DNA of 64,000 bases from Locusta migratoria (lineage: Eukaryota > Arthropoda > Insecta > Orthoptera > Acrididae): NCBI GenBank assembly GCA_026315105.1, contig CM048755.1, forward strand, positions 761,007,301-761,071,300, written 5' to 3'. How positions within the stretch are numbered: position 1 is the stretch's first letter; each line of letters starts with the position of its first letter. Of the stretch, positions 46,283 through 57,185 are shown piece by piece. Both the position numbers and the translations under genes were made by a program. Under the pieces are notes generated by a model. The model was not told where the DNA came from, made no database searches, and was given only the letters and a program-made list of their open reading frames with translations.

Positions 46283-46467
46283 GCCGGCCGCGGTGGCCGA
46301 GGGGACTGAGGCGCTCCAGTCACGGTCTGCACGGCCACTACGGTCAGGGCATGGGTATTTGTGCCGTCTTTAGTCTTAGTTCATAAGTAGTTTGTAAGTT
46401 TAGGGACTGATAACCCCATAGTTAAGTCCCATAGACTATACAAACATTTGAACATTTGAATTTGATT
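46283..46467 (+). mobile_element. tRNA-derived SINE, type I, B box deleted
   Basis: Head, body and tail are as in type I, but after CACTACGGTC the sequence goes straight to AGGGCATGGG: about 19 bases containing the whole B box are missing. The perfect 13-bp TSD TAGTGCTTGTATC is at 46270-46282 and 46468-46480. Confidence 0.95.
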
Positions 46468-46686
46468 TAGTGCTTGTATCCATATTTATAGTGGCGGTTT
46501 ATTTTATTTTATACAGTCTTTCTATGAAAATTTTGATTAAAGCAGCATCATCTCATATCAAATGAGGCGGAAGAGTACTGAGTGTTCACAGAGAGAGCTT
46601 TGAACCCAAAACTACTTATTGAGGTAAGTGAACGTTCATTTTCTAGTTTGTTTGTACGTATTTTTAGAAATCGTAAGCTTTGTATA

Positions 46687-46884
46687 AATGTTAAAATGTT
46701 TTAAAGCTTATGGGACTTATGTACGGAGTTATCTATCCCTAAACTTACAAACTACTTATGAACTACCTTATACTGAAGACAGCACGAACATCCATGCCCG
46801 AGGGGGGATTCGAACCCCCCAACGGGGAACAGCCTCGCCCATCGCAGCATAGCACCTCAATGCGCTCCGCCACTCTTCCACGGC
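46687..46884 (-). mobile_element. tRNA-derived SINE, subfamily Ib
   Basis: Variant head (minus strand GTGGCGGAGCGCATTGAGG), B box GGTTCGAATCC, then body and tail. Near-perfect TSD: AAGCTTTGTATA (46675-46686) and AAGCTTTATATA (46885-46896). Confidence 0.9.
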
Positions 46885-46896
46885 AAGCTTTATATA

Positions 46897-48846
46897 ACAA
46901 ACGATCCATGTACAAAAGATGTCATTGACACCAAGAACAAAAAATACCAAAAAATACTCAATGAGTTTATCATTTAGTTTGTATAAAATTTTAAAAATAA
47001 ACAGTGTTAATCAGAAAAGTAATTGCATATAACAATTGCATCTATTTCGAATTGCGTACAATTTTTAAGCTACCATTAAATGGGTTTCTTTGTACTTACT
47101 TTTACTAAAAAAGGAAACCTTTGCATCGTAAACCATTTATACAGTATACCAGAAAGTTTCATTATACTTACAGAAGGTATCATTAACACCAAAACAAAAA
47201 ATCTAATTGAGTTTACCATTTAATTTGTGTGAAGTATTTTTCTGTGTAAGAGGATTTTAAAACTACCATTAAATGCTATGCTCATTATATGTATACATCG
47301 TGTCACGATAATTTTTCCAGAAAGATTGTGGATCCCACTGGGCCCACTGCGCTACTGTATTTAGTATTCTGCATTCTGCTCGCAACCAGGAAGGGGAGCG
47401 ATGCCGCAGTCTTCAGCGCTACACCCACCTTCCTATACGATAGATGCTTGTTTAGGTCCCCTCTACTTGCCGTTGCATTTTTTACATACAGTTTCAGACC
47501 AGCCTGCTGTGTGTGTGCATGTGTAATACACTGACTGCAAATTAATTAATGTGCAGGATGCGCCGAGCTTTCAGACATCCAGTCTACATGTCAGAAACAT
47601 CGATTGTACCTGTGGCGTAACAACAGTAACATGAAAATTATATGGAATTTGAAACTGAAATTGTTGTTACCTTTCATAGTCAAAAATTCAAAAGCTGTGC
47701 TAAGTAACGTATTTGAAACTGGTCAAGGTAACATTGATTAAAAAAATATATATTTTGTCTCCAATAATAAATCTATTTTATACAATTCATAAAGTTAATG
47801 AGACGTACTTCCAAATATCTCGAAAGCACGTTTATTTATTTTTATTTTTGTTTGTTTATTTTTTATTTTTATTACTTTTTTTTGAGCGCCCTAGGAATCT
47901 CGATCTGGGGTTTCCAAATCTCGAAAGAATTTTTTTTTTTCCAGACTGACCCGTGCCTCTCGTTCTAGGGGGAGGGGGAGTATCCAAATCTTACTTTTTT
48001 ATAGTAATACATGTGAACGGGCGCCTCATGTTGCTTTTCCGCCGTCCCGGGCCTCCAATAGCCACGGTCTCTTCCTTTCTTTATTTTTTATTGTATTATT
48101 TTATTTTTTAATAAAGTCAACGTATAAAATGCACACTTGCATAATTAAATAGTGGTGCATCCAATTAATTCCTTCAAAGCTTTATTTTAAACACTCGATT
48201 GTGTTCCTCCCCACTCGATATGGGACGATCCAGTCATAATCAACGCGCCCATAGTGAAATAAGTAGGAAACAGAACTGTGCTAGAAAATAAAAGAATCCG
48301 CCATTACAAATACGGATAGACACACTAAAGAACAAGAAAATAAGGTACGATCAGAAAAATAATAAATGAATGGAATGTTATATAAGAGAGCGCGGCATGG
48401 TCGTCTCACAACTAGGAACGAACCCTTTGACTACGTTCTTCTTGTATCGCCGTGAGTACGTTATTAGCCAATTTGATTTCTTGTGTACAACTGGTTTTCT
48501 ACGTAACTTGTCAGATTATAAAACTTTTCTTTCGGAATAAGCTTTCATATACTTTTCAGTAGGTGATATATATTATGTAGATATTTAAAAAGGCTCGGTG
48601 GCCACCCGAATAGATCTTGCAGCATTGTCACGTAGTCGCCATCAGCAGTTTCTAAAGGTTTCTGTAATTTCTGCTGTCCTCTCCGTTTCTTGACACTTAA
48701 TTATTTTCAATAGAAATTCTGGCATTTTTTTCTAAAACTCCTTTAACTTTCCTTGGCGACATTTTACCATTCCATACGTGTTTATTTTTCAATAGCACAT
48801 CACATCAGTACATATCACTACACATAAAAAGTTTTCTTTCCTTTTT
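46897..48846. other. Unassigned AT-rich DNA
   Basis: Apart from the duplicated block starting at 46916, only poly-T and poly-A tracts are seen. Two short G-rich segments near 47880 and 47970 share TCCAAATCT. No gene was recognised. Confidence 0.4.
46916..47235. repeat. Dispersed duplicated block
   Basis: A ~70-bp block with GTCATTGACACCAAGAACAA and GAGTTTATCATTTAGTTTGT (46916-46988) recurs, diverged, at 47172-47235 (ATCATTAACACCAAAACAAA, GAGTTTACCATTTAATTTGT). Confidence 0.65.
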
Positions 48847-48855
48847 TAGATTTTA

Positions 48856-49055
48856 CAAATACAAATGTTTGTAAAGTCTATGGGACTTAACTACGGGGTC
48901 ATCATTCCCTAAACTTACAAACTACTTATGAACTAACTAAGACTAAGGACGGCACAAATATCCATGTCCGAAGGGGGATTCGAACCCCCGACCGCAGTGG
49001 TCGTGCAGACCGTGACTGAAGCGCCTCAGTCCCCTCGGCCACCGCGGCCGGCGAG
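48856..49055 (-). mobile_element. tRNA-derived SINE, type I
   Basis: Full length, with A box, B box and tail in reverse orientation. The perfect 9-bp TSD TAGATTTTA is at 48847-48855 and 49056-49064. Confidence 0.94.
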
Positions 49056-49064
49056 TAGATTTTA

Positions 49065-50040
49065 AGAGCGTTGTTTGACCATTACCTTCTTTCAAAAGCA
49101 TTGATTTTTTTCTGTCCCTCTGCAGTTGGATTCAATCGTTTCTAAAGCGCCTTCCTATTTCAACAGTGTTCACATTTGGTCATCATACAGGAGTACATTT
49201 CAGACGAACGTGTTGGAAGATTATTCTATGTTTGGTTGTGTGGCCATCTTCCGCAGGAGCTTATAAAATTCAATATAACAGTTTTCCATCTTATGCTAAC
49301 TGTTGTAAAGACAATTTTTTTTCACACCAGATGCGTTTGCTTTGTATTTATGAAGGTTCTTGTGTGGTTGATGTTAATCCCTCTACTTTACATTCCACTG
49401 CTGTTTTCTCCGTGTGTTAGGCTGTTATTAGTTGGTGTGTGTACGTATGTTTTTGTTTGTACTCGGCAAATTTTGCCAATTCTTCTCGGTTTTTTTTTTC
49501 TATTTCATTTGTTTCCACTTCCCTATTTCTATGTTGAATAAATTTTGCACATTACCGTTTTTTGTTTCTCTCTGATATTTGTTTTGATTTATTATTATTA
49601 TTATTTTTCTTTATTTAGCGGAATCGCTTTCGATTTTGATCAACGCTAGGGAAATGGTTGTCATCACCAACTCTTATTATTGTGGAATATTTGAAGGAAA
49701 ACGTTAGCTAGGAAGTCGGCATTAAGGCGCTGTCTGTTGGGGGCCTACGATACCCCAGCAGCCAGCTTCCGGAGTCCCGCTAGTAATAGCATGCTTCTCT
49801 GCTAAGAGAAACGTCACTGTCAAGCACCAAGAGCTCCGCCAGCCTGCACCAGACAATTTACTGCAACTTTTCAAAGGTAGATACTTTATTTGCCGGTCTG
49901 TCGCTATTCCACTAGGCTGAGTGTCCAGATGTTCCCCCAGATCAGTCGGGCAGGTGGGACGCTGCTGTGTGTCAACCAGCCTGCCAGTTGCTGCTCCACT
50001 ACCTGTAAACGTGGCGCGCAACTTCGTTTATTAAGATTTT
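49065..50040. other. No feature recognised
   Basis: A T-rich frame (49176-49541) is highly hydrophobic but looks like the product of biased composition. A GC-richer patch at 49720-50010 has no known domain. Confidence 0.4.
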
Positions 50041-50527
50041 TAAAAGGCCTGGGCCGCATAAGGACTCACAAAGTGGTCACCAGTTTATACTTTACAGTCA
50101 TAATCAAACATGTAACAAGCATAGGAACCATTGGAAGGACCAAATAACAATTGCTTCCAACGAAATTTTTTATCGATTTTCTGGCCTAAAACCTCAAAAT
50201 TATGAAACTAGCAATCTAATTTTTTATCTTTCCATTTTCTGTGGCATGTTGATAATTTTGTGCCTAATTGTAATATTGATCACACATTTTCCTTGCTTTT
50301 ATTAATTTACCATGCTGAGGTAAAGTGTCACAATTTTGTTTAATAGGCAGTGTAATTTTAAAGTTTATTTGTGTTACTTTAGTACATTGTAATTGTTGTG
50401 GAATGCAGTTGTTATTCGGGTCTTAGGATGGTTCCTTTGCTTGTGACAGGTTTGATAATGACTGTAAAGTCGAAACTAGTCACGACTTTGTAAGATTTTA
50501 AGTTCTTATGCGGTCTAGGCCTTTTTT
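50041..50527. mobile_element. Element with long terminal inverted repeats
   Basis: The left end (AAAAGGCCTGGGCCGCATAAG, then ACTTTACAGTCATAATCAAAC) is the inverted copy of the right end (GTTTGATAATGACTGTAAAGT ... CTTATGCGGTCTAGGCCTTT) over roughly 110 bp with scattered differences. The ~270-bp middle is AT-rich and non-coding. TTAA flanks both ends, but in A/T runs, so a TTAA duplication is possible, not proven. It could be a foldback or non-autonomous DNA transposon. Confidence 0.7.
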
Positions 50528-50820
50528 AAAAAAATTAATAATTTTTTAACTTAATAATTTTTTAAAAAAAACGTTTAAGAAATTGAACAAGACCGCCTCT
50601 ACAGCTCTGATAATGTCAGAAGTTTTAAGCAATTTGCCTAGCCAAGCATCTAGAGAATGAAGGGGCAAAATAAATTTTAATAAGAGGTGTATTAAGTTGG
50701 GCATTTCCCCTATATATGCGAGAATTAACAATGATAACAAATCTCTTTTGGCGCAAACTGTCAAAAGAAAGAGTGAACAGTTATGGTTGAAGTTACAACT
50801 AAGTCTACAAGCATAACAAA

Positions 50821-51180
50821 ATTATAAATCTGTTACTTAGAGAAGCTAGGCAGGTACAACTCAGACTGCACAATAGTGTGACGCACCATGAGTTCAAATG
50901 GGTCATTCAGTACATTAATAGGCGGCTAAAGAGTTACCTTGGACCTATTGGGAATAGACATGAAAGAAAGATTGTAAAACTTGGTATATAACATAAAACT
51001 GACTATGAGCATGAAGTCGAGGAAGTACATAAGTTTCATGAAAGGATAGTTAATTTAATTAATATTACATTTTCGAAAGATGAACAGAATTTGTTAGCTA
51101 AAGGCCTTAGCTTTAACGTCTGTCCTACACTTGGTCCTAATAAAATAAAATAAATAATTGCCGAGACTAAAATGGGAACT
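50821..51180 (+). pseudogene. Penelope-like retroelement fragment (tentative)
   Basis: One frame stays open over about 120 codons with only two stops: LLLREARQVQLRLHNSV, KFHERIVNLINITFSKDEQ and NLLAKGLSFNVCPT, then IIAETKMGTELV. The pattern (N-L, then a DE-x-x-LL-x-x-GL-x-F-x-x-P stretch) resembles the segment just upstream of the RT in Penelope-like elements. The RT catalytic core and a GIY-YIG nuclease are not seen. The assignment is from memory of the motif. The inverted-repeat element just upstream may or may not be connected. Confidence 0.4.
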
Positions 51181-51757
51181 GAGTTAGTCAGAATGGATAA
51201 GTTTAAGGCTAGCAATGTCGCGGTTAAAACTAAAAAATGGTTGGTTGCAAAATCTCAAAGTAATAATGTATTTTTGTTAGTATATCTTCTGGGATGTAAG
51301 GCAGTGTTCTTATAATCTTGCTACAGATTCTAAGAACACGGTCTTAATCCAGAAGAGGTAGTAATAAAAATGTCAATCGGTCGTGCACTCTAATAATGTA
51401 TTTAATAAAGTACTTTATTGTTGAGCAGACACGGACTCACCATAACCGGTAAGCGAAGGTGAAATAAAATAAAAATTCTAGAATCATTTTCAAAAACTGA
51501 ATTAATTATATCAGGAAGGTAACGGCATTACTGTTCAGCTACAAAATATTTATATGAACACCATTTACATCAATCCATACATGTCACACCACTATTAACA
51601 CAATAAAATATTAAACGCAAATAGAGTTTATTTTTGTTTTGTAAGCACAGATCTATTGTACATAAATGTGTGGTGTACGATATTTCCGTCTAATTCCATG
51701 TGTAATAATTTTTAATATCAAATACAACAGTTGCTCTCACCATGACTGTTATCATCT

Positions 51758-51936
51758 GCCGAGCGGCCTGGAGCGCCACGTTGTGGAACGGGAGACCTCC
51801 CTCGTCGGAGGTTCGAATCCTCCCTCGTGCATGGATGTGTGTGTTGTCTTTAGTATAAGTTAGTTCTTGAGTAGTTTGTGAGTTTAGGGACAGATGACCC
51901 CGCAGCTAAGTCCCATAAGCTTTACAAACATTTAAA
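51758..51936 (+). mobile_element. tRNA-derived SINE, variant head, 5'-truncated
   Basis: The head starts within the A box (TGCCGAGCGGCCTGG), B box GGTTCGAATCC. The tail has GGGACAGATGACCCCGCAGC...AAGTCCC. TSD with one mismatch: GTTATCATCT (51748-51757) and GTTAACATCT (51937-51946). Confidence 0.88.
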
Positions 51937-51946
51937 GTTAACATCT

Positions 51947-52614
51947 ATTACCTCTTTTACATGTCATTTAATGTTTACATTACAAAAACTGAAAGTATTT
52001 TTAAATTTAATCAGGCAAAATAAAAAAGGATAACATGAGAGAATTTGAGAAAGTTGAAGAAGTAAACATGATGTCTAGAAGGACTCAGTTTAGGAATGAA
52101 CAATCTTATATAGAGCAGTAAACTACAGCATTAAGCACAATCTTTACTGCTGTCGACACCAATAAGCAATTTCTAGCACGCATGCTGACCCTGAAAGAAA
52201 TACACGCACGAAAGATACAAAAATATACACCTTCTACTTTTCATCCTTGCTGAAGATTTCAGTAATCTATTAAGAGGAAAAAATATAATACGAGAAATAA
52301 TTCAAATTAAGATACGATTATAACACATGGAATCTTCCTTGCTTTCTTCGACGAAAAATCATTGGCGACTTCGTTGAAATCCAGCTGCCAGAGCAAATCT
52401 GAGTAGGAGTAACTTTGATAGGCGGTACATGCTTATCAAGGGCGCTTAGCACACTACAAGGGAGTCAAGGAGTCACAAAACTGCAGTTAAAAGTTTTTTC
52501 ACTTGGTCTGCTCCCACCTCAACTGATTTATGCTTACAATAAACTATAAATTGAAAACGTTATTGAAATTAATTTCATAGCTATATAATAATCACTCACG
52601 TAACTGCAATATTA
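51947..52614. other. No feature recognised
   Basis: AT-rich DNA without open frames or repeat ends that I can name. Confidence 0.5.
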
Positions 52615-52622
52615 ATGTAGAG

Positions 52623-53251
52623 CAGTGTTTTTCAACTGTGGGGCGCAAAGTCTTTCTGGGGGGTCGCCGTCACAGCAGCAAGTACCTGCGCCGTAAAAAC
52701 CTGTGCATACGTGAAATTTATTTCATGTTAAACCTACGGATTCCCTTGTGTAACATCCGTTATGAAAGCAATAGATCATTGATTGTTGCATAATACAGTT
52801 TGTTAATGATGATTAGCGCAAAGTCATAAAACTGTTTACAGGGACCAATCGATAGGTAATAGAACATGATACAATAAGTAATTTTGAAAAAATCGAAAAA
52901 CGATATGCTTATTTACAAATTCTCTAGACAGTTGAATCTTTCTTAATTAACATAGTTTGCTTCTGAATCTTGCCTGAATTATGAAACACTCGTTGAGCAA
53001 AATATATTTTTCTGTCGACAATCATGTAAAAATAGGGGAATGTATTCCATTCCGAAAAATACACAAAAACATTCCTCCAAGAATTTAAAAGAAAACTGGA
53101 CAAAGAATGATTGAATTTGTTTTTCTTGAGGTTTGTTACGGTTCGTGAGAAAGAGGTTGAGGGGCGCCTGTATATTTTTATTTGCAAGGGGATCACCAGC
53201 TTATTTTTACTTGGAGGGGCGTCGCATATTCAAAAAGGCTGAAAAACACTA
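52623..53251. mobile_element. hAT-type non-autonomous element (MITE)
   Basis: The inverted ends CAGTGTTTTTCAAC and GCTGAAAAACACTA match hAT terminal repeats. The 8-bp TSD has one mismatch: ATGTAGAG (52615-52622) and ATGCAGAG (53252-53259). G-rich subterminal tracts sit near both ends. There is no transposase: the 90-residue minus-strand frame inside has no known domain. Confidence 0.82.
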
Positions 53252-53259
53252 ATGCAGAG

Positions 53260-53650
53260 GAACATGCCAAGTAAACTATTTATTTTTTTTTCAAATGTAA
53301 TCCTGCATATTATTTTGTATCCTGTTGTTTGTTGTGGGGCCGGTTCTTGTGCCTTCACCAAAACCAGGCCATGATTCTTTCATTCTAACTCAGAACAGTC
53401 AGTGGCGGCGCTAGGCGAAATCTGAGCGTCGGCGAACTCACCTTTGCGAGGTCCTTTTATTTTTTCCTCAAGGAATAAAATGTTAAATAAAATGAGCTGA
53501 ATTACACACCAATAATCACAATAAAATTTTATTAGTATAATATACAAGTATTATTGCAATGACAAATAACAACAAACAAATCAAATTAAAGTAGAGAGAC
53601 TTTTCGGCTTTTCGCCTAACTGAATTTTTTTAAGATCACATCACAATTAA
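53260..53650. other. Unassigned spacer
   Basis: A string near 53400 (CAGTGGCGGCGCTAGGCG) looks like the end of another DNA transposon, but no inverted partner was found. Confidence 0.3.
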
Positions 53651-53838
53651 TACACTACTGGCCATTACAACTGCTACACCAAGAAGAAATGCAGATGATA
53701 AATGGGTATTGGACAAATATATTATACTAGAACTGACATGTGATTACATTTTCACACAATTTGGTTGCATATATCCTGAGAAATCAGTACCCAGAACAAA
53801 CACCTCTGGCCGTAATAACGATCTTGATACGCCTGGGC

Positions 53839-54037
53839 CGGCCGCGGTGGCCGAGGAGACTGAGGCGCTTCAGTCTCGGTCTGCACGGCCACTACGGTCG
53901 GGGGTTCGAATCCCCCCTCGGGCATGGATATTTGTGCCGTCTTTAGTATAAGGTAGTTCTTAAGTAGTTTGTAAGTTTAGGGACTGATGACCCCGTAGTT
54001 AAGTCCCATAAGCTTAACAAACATATGAACATATATA
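53839..54037 (+). mobile_element. tRNA-derived SINE, type I, inside the Tc1-like element
   Basis: Full length with intact A and B boxes and tail hairpin GGGACTGATGACCCCGTAGTT...AAGTCCC. The perfect 14-bp TSD TGATACGCCTGGGC is at 53825-53838 and 54038-54051. Confidence 0.97.
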
Positions 54038-54100
54038 TGATACGCCTGGGCATTGAGTATGAGGTACAGATGCCCATGCAGCTCCAACACAATACTACAG

Positions 54101-54760
54101 TCAATCGAGAGTAGTGACTGGAGTATTGTGACGAGACAGTTGTTCGGCCACCATTGACCAGACGTTTTCAGTTGGTGAGAGATCTGGAGAATGTGGTGTC
54201 CAACATTTTCCGTATCCAGAAAGGCCCGTACACGACCTGCAAACATTCGGTCGTGCATTATCCTGCTGAAATGTAGGGTTTTGCAGGGATCGAATTATGG
54301 ATAGAGACACGGGTCGTAACACATCTGAAATATAATGGCCACTGTTCAAAGTGCCATCGATGCGAACAAGAGGTGACCGAGATGTGTAACCAATCGCACC
54401 CCACACCATCACGCCGGGTGGTACGCCAGTATAGCGATGACGAATACACGCTTCCAATGTGTGTTTACCTCGATGTCGCCAAACACGGATGCGACCATAA
54501 TGAAACTGTAAACAGAACCCGGATTCATCCGAAAAAACACGATTTGCCATTCGTGCACCCAGGTTTTGTACTCCATCGCAGGCGCTCCTGTCTGCGATGC
54601 AGAGTCAAGGGTAACCGTAGCCATGGCCTACGAGCTCATAGTCCATGCTGCTGCAAACATCGTCGAACTGTTCATGCAGATGGTTGTTGTCTTGCAAACG
54701 TCCCCAGAACGGCGTTCGGTGTTGCCCTCCCGACACCACCGATTCCATATTCTGCTAACA
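54101..54760 (-). pseudogene. Tc1-like transposase, catalytic part
   Basis: This enzyme would cut and paste the element at TA sites. The 54101-54550 frame (149 residues) contains VFSDESGFCL with the first catalytic Asp, WGAIGY, FQQDNARPNV with the second Asp, and PHSPDLSPTENVW with the catalytic Glu, an arrangement typical of DD34E Tc1 transposases. Upstream, after stops and frameshifts, LAEYGIGGVGRATP and RRQERLRWS correspond to the linker before the catalytic core. The DNA-binding N-terminus is absent, cut off at LTR-A. The stretch around 54690-54720 looks shorter than I would expect, suggesting a small internal deletion. Confidence 0.88.
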
Positions 54761-54762
54761 GT

Positions 54763-57185
54763 TGAAAGACGGCTGTCTGTCGCCTTCCGTAGGTTTTTAA
54801 CTTTGTAATTTATCTAAGTTCACTAGACGGGCTTTCTTTGCTAAACGAATACCCTTTTCGTCTGAAGGCATGAGGAATAGCATTCTATTTCATGTTTTTA
54901 AATGTTAGTTTCTGTAATATTGCAGGGATTTTATTATGCTAATAATTTTTCATTGTGTCTATGAATGTGGCAAGACGAACGGTTTCTCTGTGACGCCACT
55001 GTCCCTGTGAGAATGTGTACTTGCTTTATTCTGTAAGTGCATGTAGGAGCATCTTATAGCATGGGAGTCTGAGTGTATGTATGACAATTTTCGTCAGCGG
55101 CTGCTGGCTGCTCACTACAAGTGTTTCTCTGTCTTCGTGTTAATAGGTAGTCGTTACCAATCTCTGCTTTTGATGCTACCAAAGAGGTTCCTCCACCCTT
55201 TGGTAACAAGTTGGGTCGGCAATGCCCGGTAGTGAGCCTCAGTAGGACGTGCGAGTCTAGGCTGTCCCCACCACCTCGAATTTCTGGGTTTTTTACCGAT
55301 TTTCGGTGGTGGCGGGAACTTGTTGGCTGTCTGGTCACTCTGTGGCTGCGCTTACACCTGGTAAGATGTTCTGATTTTCAATCCTCCCTTGAGATGGTAG
55401 CGATTCATTGTCTCGTTTGTTCAAGTTGGACTTCAGAATTTAGGTTCATTTTTCGGAATAAGTTTCTCCGATCATGTACGGAAGTGTATTCAATTTCATT
55501 TCGGTAATTTTGCATAGGTAAACGCGGTGAATATGTAACTAAATCAGTTTGATATCGGCTGGAAATCGGTAAACTTTGTGAGACTAGCTGGCGGTGTATG
55601 AACTCGGTTCAATTTCTTTCTACCTTTGTGTAATGCGAATAATTTGCGGGAATATTTTTATTCTGTATAGTGCATGTGAAATATTCCTTTCAGTTTTCTC
55701 CTTCCGCGAGTTATATGTACTCCACGTGGTGTGTTCTAAGAACAAAGCCTTCAGCTACCGCTGTGTCTATTTCTATGCCCTTCAGGCAAGGAATTATGCA
55801 TGTATCTTCCTGATTTCCCTTAGTAAATCACGATCTCATCTCCGTCTATCTTAAATTGCTATTTCGTTTCCAAACTTGTACTTTGTTTTCAGACTCCATC
55901 AGTAAATTCTCTTCTAGCCTTGTAATTCCCCCCTTTATTAGCTTGCCTATGAAATACTACGTATTTCTAGGGGCTGCATGCCGTATTTCTTAGTTGATTT
56001 ACTCCGACATTGAATTTATTCCATTTTTCAGATTTTTGAAGACTTGATTTCGTCTATCCATGTCAAACCTTTCAATCGCGTCTGGCTGTGTTTCTTTAGC
56101 TTCCTTATGATATCCTAAGCATTTCTAAGGATTGCATGCCGTAGCTATTTTTCTTTATTTTTCGAAAATTGAATTTTTGTATTTTTTACTGGTTTTTGGA
56201 ACCATGTGGTTCCGAACTCCGTCTTCGAGGATTTACAGCTAGTCACTTGATTTCTCGCCACTGCTCACATACCAGCGCCTTACTATTGTGTATTCTTGCT
56301 TCGTAATCTATGATTCCGTTGATTTTTGTTGAAACGAATATGACCTTTAAGCACTTTGCCTTCAGTGGGGTGCGAATATGTAATGTAGCAAACACGTGCC
56401 GTGTGTCTCAGTACGACTGCATGTTCACGGTTTCATTTAAATGGAAATTAATCTCACTATTATTACGTACCATATCAAAGAAAGACAGACAGGAGCCACC
56501 TGTGGTACATCCTGGTTCACTGAATTTCTCCTACGATAGTGGCGCCTGCATCTGCTTCGTATCAGCACACTTAGTTGGGTGAGTTCCGCTTTCATTCGCG
56601 TGTGTGTGTGGCTGAATGCTTGTTGATTGTAAATCCCTTCTCCGACGATGTTCAGTTCAGATTACATTGAGTTAACCTTCAATGGGATGCATTTTTATTG
56701 TTTTAAAAAAAATTGGTTCCCCCTTTGTTCATGTTTGAACAGAATAAATAATTTATTGTCAGTGAAATTTTGTTGTGCTTATGAATATTAGTTAATGAAT
56801 ACTCTCCCTTTTATTTAACGTTGTTTTTCACCAGTGCTGAGAACAAATTCAGATGTAAATTATCATACTTTCAATTCTGTTGCGCCATGCATGTTCTCTC
56901 AGCCACCTTCATGAAATGGTTTAGTTCGCGGTGTGTTGTATATTAATGATTGTGTGTAGTTCTCATGATCTACAACTTGTGTTGGCTAGCATCTCTTGTC
57001 TTCCTGCTGATAAGTAAATTTTGAGTCAGTTCTGAATTTTGGGCCATGGAACAAGATTCTGTTGCAGGAAGCAGTCAGTAGTTCATGCGAACCCTTTAAC
57101 TGGTTCTTATGGCCAGAATTATATGTTTGAAGTAAGCTTTTACCTGGCTCCCTTCAGCTAGAATTAATTTTACAAATAACAATGA
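54763..57185 (+). mobile_element. LTR-A copy 4 (possible solo LTR)
   Basis: It starts TGAAAGACGGCTGTC directly after truncated Tc1 sequence and aligns along its length with copy 3 without the SINE and LINE-2: ATGAGGAATAGCA, the CTCCACGTGGT block, GGATTGCATGCCGTAG, GGGATGCATTTTTATTGT and AATAAA at 56743-56748. It is more diverged than copies 1-3. No gag or pol is adjacent. The right end near 57185 and a TSD could not be fixed. Confidence 0.75.

Larger units (their letters stand above)
53651..54762 (-). mobile_element. Tc1-like DNA transposon, 5' part missing
   Basis: The left end begins at a TA with CACTACTGGCCATTACAA, a terminal repeat I recognise from an abundant insect Tc1-like family. The transposase is on the minus strand. 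A SINE sits between the terminal region and the gene. The element stops abruptly at 54762, where LTR-A begins, and the rest (transposase N-terminus and other end) is not found beyond LTR-A. Confidence 0.85.
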
